From Bacilli bacterium (GTDB taxonomy: Bacteria > Bacillota_I > Bacilli_A > ML615J-28 > CAG-313): DNA of 64,000 nt. The notes beneath the pieces are model-generated. The model saw only the letters and a program-made list of their open reading frames with translations, did no database searches and had not been told where the DNA came from. Below, piece after piece: positions 35,281 through 44,165 of this stretch. The stretch lies in NCBI GenBank assembly GCA_900752975.1, contig CAADXH010000018.1, forward strand, positions 124,001 to 188,000. The letters run 5' to 3'. Each line of letters opens with the position of its first letter. The stretch's first letter is position 1. Both the position numbers and the translations under genes were made by a program.

Positions 35281-35366
35281 CGAAAACAGGTTGATGCATA
35301 CCTGAAACCTCAAGCATCAGACGTAGAAACTCTACGTTCCCAGGGTGAAGGGAAAAGGCTATTATC
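35281..35366 (+). promoter_or_regulatory. Structured mRNA leader, copy 2 (possible pseudoknot)
   Basis: Stem 1 pairs CAGGT (35287-35291) with ACCTG (35300-35304). TGATGC in its loop (35292-35297) pairs with GCATCA (35314-35319), forming an H-type pseudoknot. A hairpin ACGTAGA/TCTACGT (35321-35337) follows, then the GAAGGG ribosome binding site. The copy at 21760-21846 keeps all three stems. Confidence 0.65.
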
Positions 35367-35816
35367 ATGACCAACACAACTACTGCAACAAACAATGCAA
35401 TCGCTTCCGCTACGACAAACGGCTTTACCTTTGAAGCTGTGCTGAATGAAGTATCAGTTACTGATACAATGCACGCTACAATGGTAGAAACAATGTTCAA
35501 CATTGTTGTCACCAACACAGTAAGAAAGGGGGTACATGTTACCGAAAACTATCTCAAAAGAATGAACGAAACGTTCGAAAAGTTTTTAAAAGCAACCAAA
35601 ATCAAATATGTCAAGTCGGATATCGATCTTGACAGAACATTTGATGAAAAAACATTCATCTTTGAAGCAGACAAAGATGAATGGGAAGAAAATGCAATCA
35701 GCTTGATTGCATTATTAAAGAAAGAAAGAATCACATTTGACGAAAATACAGAAGAAGGATTTATCTGCTATGATGAATCTCAGAATTCTGAAAAAGATTT
35801 AATTATCGTCGAATAA
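35367..35816 (+). CDS. Hypothetical protein under early-type promoter and structured leader
   Basis: The 149-residue protein is not recognised. The N-terminus is rich in Thr, Ala and Asn (MTNTTTATNNAIASATTNGF); the middle is helical and the C-terminus acidic. Its promoter and leader are shared with the 21517-21759 gene, and it is a single-gene unit between portal and the 36495 gene. By analogy with other jumbo phages, such small, strongly promoted, dispersed genes are often early host-takeover factors; that is an inference. Confidence 0.75.
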   Translation: MTNTTTATNNAIASATTNGFTFEAVLNEVSVTDTMHATMVETMFNIVVTNTVRKGVHVTENYLKRMNETFEKFLKATKIKYVKSDIDLDRTFDEKTFIFEADKDEWEENAISLIALLKKERITFDENTEEGFICYDESQNSEKDLIIVE

Positions 35817-35836
35817 GAATTTCAACTGAAAAAGAT

Positions 35837-35865
35837 AAGAACGCACTATTGCCAAGTGCGTTCTT
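35837..35865 (+). terminator. Intrinsic terminator
   Basis: The stem AAGAACGCACT/AGTGCGTTCTT is followed by TTTTTG. It separates the 35816 and 35872 gene ends. Confidence 0.9.
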
Positions 35866-35871
35866 TTTTTG

Positions 35872-36495
35872 TTATAAACATAAAAATTTCATAAAGGTTC
35901 TTACGTCTTTAGATTTGTGGGATATGAATTCTACTAGAAAATACGAATTACCATTTGTATAATATATCTTAGCATCTAAGTCTGTCTTCTTAGTTCCAGG
36001 AAGCATATTCGGAGCCAAGTAGATAGCTCGATTATCTAAAATATATTTTGATACTCCATCAGCAGCTTTGTTTAATAATACATTGTTGTAAAACATTTCG
36101 TCATTATTAAGACCAGATATATTTTTTATATCATTAGCAGTTGCGATGTCCATAACAATCGATTTTAAAGAATTCAAAGCTTTCTCGAATAACTGGATTG
36201 CATTAAACTTTGTGATATAATCCATATTCTCAAGAACCCCAACTTCTGTTTCATATCCAACTGTCTTTCCTAAGATTGCATTAACTGAATACATCTTGTT
36301 TAGATACTTCTCATGAATGTTATCACAATTAATCAAAATCACACTTCCAGGATTATTAACAAACAAAACATCTCCAAGTGTATTATCTCTTATGATATAG
36401 AAATATTCGTTGGTAGATTTTAGTTTCATATCTTTTATATATGGTATAAAAATCTTCCCACTATTTTTCAGTTCTTCTCCAAATATGTTATCCAT
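35872..36495 (-). CDS. Hypothetical protein downstream of DNA polymerase
   Basis: The 207-residue protein starts 3 nt after the stop of the DNA polymerase N-terminal gene, with TAAGGAGA inside the end of that gene as ribosome binding site, so the two are co-translated. It is mixed alpha/beta with no membrane segment (FYIIRDNTLGDVLFV, PGSVILINCDNI). The tight coupling suggests a replication role. Not recognised. Confidence 0.7.
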   Translation of the reverse strand: MDNIFGEELKNSGKIFIPYIKDMKLKSTNEYFYIIRDNTLGDVLFVNNPGSVILINCDNIHEKYLNKMYSVNAILGKTVGYETEVGVLENMDYITKFNAIQLFEKALNSLKSIVMDIATANDIKNISGLNNDEMFYNNVLLNKAADGVSKYILDNRAIYLAPNMLPGTKKTDLDAKIYYTNGNSYFLVEFISHKSKDVRTFMKFLCL

Positions 36496-36498
36496 TTA

Positions 36499-38535
36499 TT
36501 ATGCTCCAATCTCCTTAGGCTTACTATACAAATAACCATCCTTAAGACTATTATAGATTTCAGTAAAGTTATTAAAATCAGACTTATCGAAATCAAATTT
36601 AGGTTGTTCAAATACAGACTTATCTCCACAAGCCATTGCATTAACAATCTTCAAATCTCGTTTATTTTTACAATTAATAAACAATCCACGATTATCAACT
36701 TCTGGTTTTCTGGATACATCGTCAAAATCATGATACGTCAATATACCATTCGGTCGTCTTACTGTTGTGAAATACTCAATGATGTCATCATACATTTCTT
36801 CATAACCAGCAAAATGGAACCAACGACTAAAGAATTCAATCCAGTTATGTGACTGTAAATCATCCATGAATTGAGCTTCTCTTCTCCATTTGATTTCATC
36901 TCTATGAAATCTATTTTCAAATTCATATACCTTTTCTGGGATATTAACATGCCCAATCAATGTCGTCTGCGACATGTTAAATTCAGATGTGATTGATGGA
37001 TACAAAGACTTATAATCAAAGTCATCCAGATTATTAAAGATAGATACTGGAATACCATTAATTCTCATCTTAGAATAATCACTATTATATTTCGGGTCTG
37101 CAACAAATGCACCTGGGAATTTTTCTTTCGGTGTATTCTGATTTGTATTATTACCCATAATCATTCCATATCTATAATATGACTTTGCTGCTCGATTCTT
37201 AAGATATACAGTTTGACGATATATTTTTGACCAACGAGTATTGTCTAACAATACATTATTATATGCAGAGTCAATATCATTTACTTTAAACTCTATACAA
37301 TACTGTACAATTGTATCCATAATATTATAGAATACGAATGTTTCATAATCTTTATATGGTAATTCTGCAAGTTTCGTTGTAATATGACTATAATCAAGTT
37401 TCTTTACACCACAAGTAATCTGTCCGATATAATCCAACTTATAATTCTCAATCGCTTTTTGTCCCTTTCGTCTAGACGCAAAATGAATCATCTGATCAAG
37501 ATACACCGAATATGAACTAATCTTTGCGAAGTCATTTCTTTCTTCATAATTAAACTTATTCTTCTCATCAATAAAGTAATTTACTTCTTTATATCTGAAA
37601 TCTGGATGACACATAATATCCTTTGGATTATATCCAAGATTGATAATTCGTTGGATGATATACGGAATATCGAATGCCATGTTCCATGCTAGCACAGTAT
37701 CTGGTTTGATATTGTTAATATAATTGAATAGGTGTTTTAATAAAACAATCTCATCTTCTTCATCATAGAAATGAAATTGAACAGTCATCTTATCAATCTT
37801 ATACTTACAAGCTTGTTTCTCTCCACCAACCGCATCGATTAAGAATTGTCGTAATCGCATATTCAATGATGGTTTATTACATTCTTTTTCAAATTTCTCA
37901 ATCAATGGATTCTCTTTATTTCGTAATAAGAATGAATGAACAACCAAGGACTGATCATCAATAAATGATACTGCATTGATTGGACATTCACCAAGTTCTA
38001 CGAATTCACCCTTACAATCAATTGTATCAGCTTCAATATCAAGAAATGATTTCGATGGTTTGGTATAACTATTCTCATATGAGTTCGCAAATTGAAACCT
38101 GATGTTATCTTCAATATCCATATCAGACATCAGGATCGCTGGGTTATAATTACATAACACTTTATTTGCAGCTCGATTCCGATTACGAATGTTTTCAAAG
38201 AACTCATTTGTTTTTCCTAATCGGTCTGCAATGTCTTTTTGAAGAGATATAAACGGCGTGATGATTCGTTTACAATCTTCTTTCATTGCATATTCCAAAG
38301 TATATCTTGGAACTTCTTTTCCATCAAGTAGCATATAATATTCATACTCAGGATTAATTATTGTTTCCAAAAACTTTTCACCTGACCGAATATCTTTGAT
38401 AATCAAATCAATTGCCGGTGATAACCATTTCCCATTCGGATCTTTCTTTGGGTAATGGTAAATCGTGTTTAATAAAGATAACGGATATCCTTTTGGATAT
38501 TGACCTATCAAAAAATCATCTTCGTAATATTTCAT
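36499..38535 (-). CDS. Family B DNA polymerase, N-terminal half (exonuclease plus motif A)
   Basis: The 678-residue protein holds the 3'-5' exonuclease and the first part of the palm. Visible motifs are Exo I (LDIEAD, near 165), Exo II (VLAWNMAFDIPY, near 285), Exo III (FYNIMDTIVQY, near 405) and polymerase motif A (DFDYKSLYPS, near 505). Motifs B and C are absent; they are in the 54697-56796 gene. The start is ATG 38535 after AGGAGG. A terminator-like hairpin and an operator-like hairpin lie in the leader. The protein would have to pair with the other half to form an active polymerase. Confidence 0.92.
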   Translation of the reverse strand: MKYYEDDFLIGQYPKGYPLSLLNTIYHYPKKDPNGKWLSPAIDLIIKDIRSGEKFLETIINPEYEYYMLLDGKEVPRYTLEYAMKEDCKRIITPFISLQKDIADRLGKTNEFFENIRNRNRAANKVLCNYNPAILMSDMDIEDNIRFQFANSYENSYTKPSKSFLDIEADTIDCKGEFVELGECPINAVSFIDDQSLVVHSFLLRNKENPLIEKFEKECNKPSLNMRLRQFLIDAVGGEKQACKYKIDKMTVQFHFYDEEDEIVLLKHLFNYINNIKPDTVLAWNMAFDIPYIIQRIINLGYNPKDIMCHPDFRYKEVNYFIDEKNKFNYEERNDFAKISSYSVYLDQMIHFASRRKGQKAIENYKLDYIGQITCGVKKLDYSHITTKLAELPYKDYETFVFYNIMDTIVQYCIEFKVNDIDSAYNNVLLDNTRWSKIYRQTVYLKNRAAKSYYRYGMIMGNNTNQNTPKEKFPGAFVADPKYNSDYSKMRINGIPVSIFNNLDDFDYKSLYPSITSEFNMSQTTLIGHVNIPEKVYEFENRFHRDEIKWRREAQFMDDLQSHNWIEFFSRWFHFAGYEEMYDDIIEYFTTVRRPNGILTYHDFDDVSRKPEVDNRGLFINCKNKRDLKIVNAMACGDKSVFEQPKFDFDKSDFNNFTEIYNSLKDGYLYSKPKEIGA

Positions 38536-38557
38536 ATTTAGCCTCCTAATCATCAAC

Positions 38558-38572
38558 GAACGTAATACGTTC
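38558..38572 (-). promoter_or_regulatory. Leader hairpin of polymerase N-half, candidate translational operator
   Basis: GAACGT-ATT-ACGTTC forms a 6-bp stem with an AUU loop, 10 nt before the AGGAGG of the polymerase gene. The core ACGTATTACGT is shared with the leader of the C-terminal half (54652-54670). In T4 and RB69 the polymerase represses its own translation by binding such a leader hairpin. Confidence 0.5.
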
Positions 38573-38619
38573 TTTCAATCTATTTATATATTTGTTTTCT
38601 CTGATGTAAAAGAAAAAAT

Positions 38620-38647
38620 TATCTCCACAGAATGAACTGTGGAGATA
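38620..38647 (-). terminator. Terminator-like hairpin inside the polymerase leader
   Basis: The stem TATCTCCACAG/CTGTGGAGATA is followed on the minus strand by AATTTTTTCTTTT. No minus-strand gene ends here, so it is either an attenuator of the polymerase mRNA or the end of a small antisense RNA. Confidence 0.6.
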
Positions 38648-38767
38648 TCCAAATAAAATTAACAAGAGGAAAACAAACAAACTTCACAAGAGGAAAATCA
38701 TGTCAACCAGATTTAAGGTCTTCCAACCTTATTTAAATGTTAACAAATATTAACGATTTATAAGAAA

Positions 38768-38779
38768 AACATCTCTATA
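38768..38779 (+). promoter_or_regulatory. Late-type promoter AACA-N6-TW
   Basis: AACA-TCTCTA-TA, with the start base 23 nt before ATG 38802. Confidence 0.7.
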
Positions 38780-38801
38780 AAATCACAAAGGAGGAAATAA
38801 C

Positions 38802-39749
38802 ATGGCTATCTTAAACGATGATGTTCTTAAACGAGGCTCTTCTAATAATACTACTTTATCTACTCAATCTACTACTTCTGATGAAACTCCATCAGAATCT
38901 ACTCCACCGAAAAGAAAAAGAGGAAGACCTAGAAAAAGTGAACAACAATCAACCGAAGTTATTGAAATAACACCAAGTCATCATAAACAACAATCTGACA
39001 TTCCTATGTGTCAATCATCCGAACCATATGAAAACACTTATGATGAAACAAATAATATGCTTAAATACTCTATTATGCAATTGGATGTATTAGCAAATGA
39101 TATTAAGAATGAACTTGATACAATTAGAAAATCTAAGACACTTAAGGGAAAATATCAGTTCATTTCTGATTTATGTTCTACTGCAAGTAACTTAGTAAGT
39201 TCTAAAATTTCTGCAATAAAGGAGATTAATGCTGTTAAGACAAATTGTCATAAGCTCGAATTACAGCGAGTTAAGGACATTAAGAACTCTGCAGCAAACC
39301 AACAAGATGATGATAAATTTATTACTGATATGTACAATGCTTATATTAATACTCCTGTAAATGCTGGCTCTAATCCAATGATGCAATATACATCTTCTAA
39401 CATTGGTGGAAATATGAATGCATATATGAATGGAGTAAATACTTCTCAAGTTAATGAGGAACAAAATTTTCAAAACTATATGAGCAATCTATCTCCTGAA
39501 CAAAACAGAATGATTTTGGGTGATAATCCTAATATTGAAACTGTTGTAGTGTATGATCCAAATACAGGAGAAAAGGCTTTTGAAGTAATTGATTCTAGTA
39601 CAGGTCTATCTGTACCAAACTATCCTAGACCAAGTAATTCATTATTAGACGATACAAGTGTTGATATATCTACTGGTATTGCATCTAATACAAATATTGG
39701 TCAGAGTTGGAAAGTTGTTGTTCTCGGAGATATGATAAATAAGTTCTAA
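38802..39749 (+). CDS. Putative virion protein with AT-hook
   Basis: The 315-residue protein has a Ser/Thr-rich N-terminus followed by a classic AT-hook (KRKRGRPRKSE, near residue 40), which binds the minor groove of AT-rich DNA. A helical segment (residues 85-160) and a Met/Asn/Gln-rich region (MMQYTSSNIGGNMNAYMNGV) follow. With a late-type promoter and position at the start of the head cluster, it could be a head-internal DNA-binding protein. The AT-hook is clear; the role is inferred. Confidence 0.7.
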   Translation: MAILNDDVLKRGSSNNTTLSTQSTTSDETPSESTPPKRKRGRPRKSEQQSTEVIEITPSHHKQQSDIPMCQSSEPYENTYDETNNMLKYSIMQLDVLANDIKNELDTIRKSKTLKGKYQFISDLCSTASNLVSSKISAIKEINAVKTNCHKLELQRVKDIKNSAANQQDDDKFITDMYNAYINTPVNAGSNPMMQYTSSNIGGNMNAYMNGVNTSQVNEEQNFQNYMSNLSPEQNRMILGDNPNIETVVVYDPNTGEKAFEVIDSSTGLSVPNYPRPSNSLLDDTSVDISTGIASNTNIGQSWKVVVLGDMINKF

Positions 39750-39762
39750 TTATATACTATTA
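39748..39762 (+). promoter_or_regulatory. TATACTATT-type promoter with leader hairpin
   Basis: TAATTATATACTATT overlaps the previous stop and is followed by a hairpin (ATTAC-aat-GTAAT) about 27 nt before the start at 39808. Confidence 0.45.
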
Positions 39763-39807
39763 TAATGATTACAATGTAATCAAATAAAAATAAAGGAGTT
39801 TTGAAAA

Positions 39808-40140
39808 ATGAACGGAATTGACAAAATTGGACAATGGTTCTTTGAAGATGAGAATCTTTGCAGAAAAGAACCAGTAATGTTATCAATGGGTGAAGAGTGT
39901 TATGTACTTGACCTTGACATCTTTGATGAGGTTAATGAAACTTACACATTTATTCCTTGTATTGTTGTAAGGATAGACCAATCTAGTATACCTGGTAGAT
40001 GGTATTATGTATTACAGGCTAAGGACAGTGTAAATGACGAACAACTTAACTCGAACTATGATGCAGGTATAAGATTTTATAAATATTTGGAGAATACATC
40101 TCCTTATCTTTATAAGATTAATCATGTAGAAGATAGATAA
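39808..40140 (+). CDS. Hypothetical protein
   Basis: The 110-residue protein starts after AAAGGAG. It is acidic, with a compact alpha/beta pattern (EECYVLDLDIFDEVNETYTF, IPGRWYYVLQAKD). It has its own TATACTATT-type promoter and is closed by a terminator, so it is regulated apart from the head genes around it. Not recognised. Confidence 0.7.
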   Translation: MNGIDKIGQWFFEDENLCRKEPVMLSMGEECYVLDLDIFDEVNETYTFIPCIVVRIDQSSIPGRWYYVLQAKDSVNDEQLNSNYDAGIRFYKYLENTSPYLYKINHVEDR

Positions 40141-40168
40141 ATGTATTATCTATAATTTAAAGAAAAAG

Positions 40169-40194
40169 AAGGATGAGTCGAAAGGCTCATTCTT
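40169..40194 (+). terminator. Intrinsic terminator
   Basis: The stem AAGGATGAG/CTCATTCTT is followed by TTTTTTG. It closes the 39808-40140 gene. Confidence 0.85.
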
Positions 40195-40217
40195 TTTTGT
40201 AAGAAAAGGAGGTAACT

Positions 40218-41522
40218 ATGGCTTATAGAGAAATTAAGATTCAAGATGTTACTGTAGATACGCAATTGAATCGAAATATCACAGTAGCACCATTACATCA
40301 AAGCTATGCATTGTGTGTAGAATATATGAAGCATTGGTTTCTTAAAAAGTTTGAAAAAGATTTCTTTTCTTGGATTCATATTGACGGTAGCCATGTCTTT
40401 GGTGAGATTATGAAATATGATAAGAAGGCAATCATGTCTCATCTTAGTGACGATAAAGCTGCTCTAACAATTATACCAACGATTGACGATGATTATAATA
40501 GAGACCGACTTGACCAAAATCTATTCGGACTTGACCAATTTATTAACACAACAAAGATTGATAAAGCTTTCTTTCAAGATCCAGTTAATAAAAAATATAT
40601 TATGATGCAAATGGATATGATGTTATTAAATTTCACTTACAGAGTAAAAGTTCCATCCAGAGCAATGCAACTAGATTTACAGAAATACATGAAGTTAGCA
40701 TTTCGAACAAATCTATCTGAATCACAAGATGTTGATTTGGACTATGTAATGCCATATCCAATGATGCTATTTATGGCAAGAGATTTAGGATTTAAAATTA
40801 AAGATGATAGAATCTGTGAGCCAATAAAATTTCTAACTTATTTGAATAGTCGGTCTTATATTCCAATTACTTATAAGCGTTCGAATGTCAATGCTCGAGA
40901 AGAATACTTTGTTAGAGTAGACCATTTACCAGTACGTTTATTAATTAAAGACGTTACAAAAGATGATGGAAATAAATACGGTCATATTGCTGATGACTTC
41001 AATATTGAAATGCAAGTAGAGGTTCGATTCCCATCTATGCAATTATACGTATACTTTACAAAAGAAGAATTTACAAGTATTTCTGTTGGTAAAGAAGCTT
41101 ATAATATCGATAATACATTAATGATGTCATTGCATTATTATGATGACCCACCTGCTGTAAATGATCGTGGTTGGAAGTTAACAATTAATGCCCAATGGGA
41201 AGAAGATAAACCTGGAGAAATCAATATTGATTTGAATGAATTATTTGATGGGGAGTTATCTCAGATTGCGAATTATCTTACATCTAAATTTATTTCTCCT
41301 AGTACCTTTATAGATGTACAGATATACAGTAATGGAATAAAACTAAAAGATGTTAATATTGATTGGGGAAGTATGAAACTCTCTGCATTTAATCCTACTG
41401 AAAAACTTGTATCAACCTTAGCAATTTATATTGACCTTGAATATCTAAATAGTGTAAGAGTAGAAAGTTACGGTAATAAGTCTAGTAAAGTTATGCCCAG
41501 CGACCCTAATAGGTCTTACTAA
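40218..41522 (+). CDS. Putative virion structural protein
   Basis: The 434-residue protein starts after AAAGGAGG. It is alpha/beta with many aromatic residues and long beta-rich stretches in the C-terminal half (QVEVRFPSMQLYVYFTKEEF). It precedes the large helical protein and the capsid genes, so it probably belongs to the head or head-tail junction. No specific family is recognised, and no late-type promoter is visible at the usual distance. Confidence 0.7.
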   Translation: MAYREIKIQDVTVDTQLNRNITVAPLHQSYALCVEYMKHWFLKKFEKDFFSWIHIDGSHVFGEIMKYDKKAIMSHLSDDKAALTIIPTIDDDYNRDRLDQNLFGLDQFINTTKIDKAFFQDPVNKKYIMMQMDMMLLNFTYRVKVPSRAMQLDLQKYMKLAFRTNLSESQDVDLDYVMPYPMMLFMARDLGFKIKDDRICEPIKFLTYLNSRSYIPITYKRSNVNAREEYFVRVDHLPVRLLIKDVTKDDGNKYGHIADDFNIEMQVEVRFPSMQLYVYFTKEEFTSISVGKEAYNIDNTLMMSLHYYDDPPAVNDRGWKLTINAQWEEDKPGEINIDLNELFDGELSQIANYLTSKFISPSTFIDVQIYSNGIKLKDVNIDWGSMKLSAFNPTEKLVSTLAIYIDLEYLNSVRVESYGNKSSKVMPSDPNRSY

Positions 41523-41523
41523 G

Positions 41524-41535
41524 AACTTTATTATA
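41524..41535 (+). promoter_or_regulatory. Variant late-type promoter
   Basis: AACT-TTATTA-TA, with the start base 25 nt before ATG 41560. It differs from the consensus at the fourth base, like the nrdD copy. Confidence 0.4.
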
Positions 41536-41559
41536 AATTACTAAAAGGAGGTCGGTATA

Positions 41560-44151
41560 ATGCTTACATATGGTGATATAATTACACGTCAAAGAAATCT
41601 TCTATCCGGAGAACCAAAATGTAATATCAATGTTAATCAAGTATATGAATCATTAAAAGAAAACTATTCATACCAAAAAGCTAAACTTGTATTAGAAAAT
41701 TGGACTGGATTTAAGAATGAAGATATTGCTATTGACAAAGTATTAGAAGTATTCACAATCATTGCAGATAATGACAATGATTCAAACATCAGAAATGCTT
41801 CTAATATTATTGAAGGTAAAATTATCCCAAAATTACGTAATGCTAAGCAGACAAACAAACTGAATCATTATAAACGTGGTTGGATTAAACATAGACATAC
41901 AGCTATGCTTAATGATACAAAAGATAATGAAAATGCAGTTTCAAAAGCGAAAGCAAATGGTGGATATCTTGGAAATTCTCTACACCCAAATAGAAAATAT
42001 AAACGGGATATTTATGGTCGTAAGATGGGAGAAGTCAAAAAATCAAATGGAGATGAGAATAAGCAGTCTGAATCAGATACTGAGAAAAAAGATGTTGCTA
42101 CCGAGTGTTTCGATAGATTCATTCATATTGCATTTGTAAATGAACAATGTGACAGAGTTTTAACTAACCATTCTAAACTCACAAAACGATTTAACCTTGA
42201 TAATATGGTTAGAAAATGCCCATTAACAGAAGCAGCATTAAAGGATTGCGTGTATAATATCTGTGATTTAATCAATACATATGAATCTGCTTTTGGTGTA
42301 AGATATGATATTGCATTAGAAAATATCATGTATTTAATGTCAAAAAACTGTGTTCCTGTGGACAACAAATTTATTCTTGAAACGGTTACAGATTATTTTT
42401 TAATGACTGAGCTTAATGAAGAAACTGCAGATGCAAAACTTCATGATATGATTTATATTATAGAAAATTCTAAATTCTTTAGTCCAGAAGAATTAAGTAT
42501 TGTATCTTATCTTTATGAAGATGAACAAGCCATTATCGAAGCAGTAGAGAATGAAGAAGATATTGAACAGATTCCTTTGGAAGAAAACAAAGTTCATGAT
42601 ATGTTCATGAAATATAAGAAAAAGAAAATAGTTACAATCAAGAAAAAGAACAAGTTAGAATCATTAAAAATCAAAAAGATTATTCATGACTTTAAGAAAG
42701 AACACAATAAATCGATTGAAAAGTTTAAGATTGCAATTTCTAGAATCTTTGTAAATAGTCCAGAAGGAATTATCAATGAACTTCCTGATATCTTTGAATT
42801 TGTAAGACTTGGTATTGTTCTAGGTGGATTTGCTATTAATCCTATTCTAGGTATTATTACATTAATTACTGGATTCTTTTTAAGAATGAAAGTAGCAAGA
42901 GAAAGAATGGAAAAAGTATGTGAACAATACGAAAAAGAACGTGATCGTTATAAGAAGAAAATGAATGAAACTGATGATGAAAAGAAGAAAGAAAAATACA
43001 AGGCTCTATATAATCAATATAAGAATGATTTATATAAATTAGAAAGTTATAGAGATGATCTATATACAGAGGCAGAAAATGATAAACGTATGGAAGAGAA
43101 ATATGCAAAAGAAGCTGAAGCAAGTAGTGATGATTTCAACTTTGATATAGATTTTAATTTCGATGAACAAGCTGCTATTAATTATACCGAATTACTCTCC
43201 ACTTTATATGAACAATTGTCTTATACAAGAGGAGATTTAATGGTAGCGATTTCTAATAATATCAAGGATATGGATAGTGATGATATCTATAATATAACTG
43301 AAGCTATAAAAGTTTGTAATGATATAGTAGATTGTCCAAGATATATCACAATTCTTGAAAATGAATTAGAACGAGTAAGAAATAATAAACAATCCTCTTT
43401 CATAGCATCTCTCCAAAAAATTGATACAATCAAAACTTGTATCTCTGATATCAATAGTGTAAAGTACAATAGCCTATTAGAAACAGCATATATATCTAAT
43501 GATACTGACTTACCGGATATAGAAACTGTATATGAAACAATGAAATATAAATATGATATTATTGATGATATAATTGATTATATAGCAGAATCAAAAGACG
43601 AAAAATCTGGGATGTCATTCTTAAGTAAAGTAAAAATTGCAGGGGAAAACTTAAGACGTTCTATGCTAAAAGCAAAGGATAAAGATAAGCAACTTAGTAT
43701 GAAGTTAGATAGTGAATTGAATCGAACAATGAAATCTGCTAAGAAAGCAATGATTAGTGATAGTAGAGAAAGCATTATTCGAGGTTCTTTTTTACCTTCT
43801 GCTTCTAAATGTATCCACCTTGCACTTGCAAGTGGAGTAGTTGCATTGTTTAGTCCTGTTGCAGCTGTAGTTGCATTGATTGGCTTTATTGGTTCATCTA
43901 AAGTATTAACTGAAAAAGAACGTAATCTTATACTAGATGATATTGATATAGAAATCAAAATGTGTGATAAATATCTTAAAGCTGCCGAAGATAAAGATGA
44001 CTTAGTTGCAGTAAGAGAAATTATGAAAACAAAACGTGACTTAGAAAGACAACGTGCTAGAATTCTTTATAACAAGAATTATATCTTTAAAGGAAAGAAG
44101 CAGTATGATATGCCAGATAAGTCTAGAAAAAAGAACAATGATGATGATTGA
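41560..44151 (+). CDS. Large helical protein with two hydrophobic segments
   Basis: The 863-residue protein starts after AAAGGAGG. It is mostly helical, with long lysine/glutamate coiled coils (near 450-520 and 700-760). Two glycine-rich hydrophobic segments could insert into a membrane: one near 425 (LGIVLGGFAINPILGIITL) and one near 765 (ALFSPVAAVVALIGFIG). Such segments suit an ejected internal head protein. It directly precedes the acidic repeat protein and the capsid gene, and ends 14 nt before the former's start codon. Function unknown. Confidence 0.7.
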   Translation: MLTYGDIITRQRNLLSGEPKCNINVNQVYESLKENYSYQKAKLVLENWTGFKNEDIAIDKVLEVFTIIADNDNDSNIRNASNIIEGKIIPKLRNAKQTNKLNHYKRGWIKHRHTAMLNDTKDNENAVSKAKANGGYLGNSLHPNRKYKRDIYGRKMGEVKKSNGDENKQSESDTEKKDVATECFDRFIHIAFVNEQCDRVLTNHSKLTKRFNLDNMVRKCPLTEAALKDCVYNICDLINTYESAFGVRYDIALENIMYLMSKNCVPVDNKFILETVTDYFLMTELNEETADAKLHDMIYIIENSKFFSPEELSIVSYLYEDEQAIIEAVENEEDIEQIPLEENKVHDMFMKYKKKKIVTIKKKNKLESLKIKKIIHDFKKEHNKSIEKFKIAISRIFVNSPEGIINELPDIFEFVRLGIVLGGFAINPILGIITLITGFFLRMKVARERMEKVCEQYEKERDRYKKKMNETDDEKKKEKYKALYNQYKNDLYKLESYRDDLYTEAENDKRMEEKYAKEAEASSDDFNFDIDFNFDEQAAINYTELLSTLYEQLSYTRGDLMVAISNNIKDMDSDDIYNITEAIKVCNDIVDCPRYITILENELERVRNNKQSSFIASLQKIDTIKTCISDINSVKYNSLLETAYISNDTDLPDIETVYETMKYKYDIIDDIIDYIAESKDEKSGMSFLSKVKIAGENLRRSMLKAKDKDKQLSMKLDSELNRTMKSAKKAMISDSRESIIRGSFLPSASKCIHLALASGVVALFSPVAAVVALIGFIGSSKVLTEKERNLILDDIDIEIKMCDKYLKAAEDKDDLVAVREIMKTKRDLERQRARILYNKNYIFKGKKQYDMPDKSRKKNNDDD

Positions 44152-44165
44152 TGGAGGTGATAAGA

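Noticed and set aside
36499..38535. Split intein joining the two polymerase halves
   Set aside because: The end of the N-half (SKPKEIGA) and the start of the C-half (MDITQMVNSP) show no intein blocks, Cys/Ser/Thr junction or HN motif.
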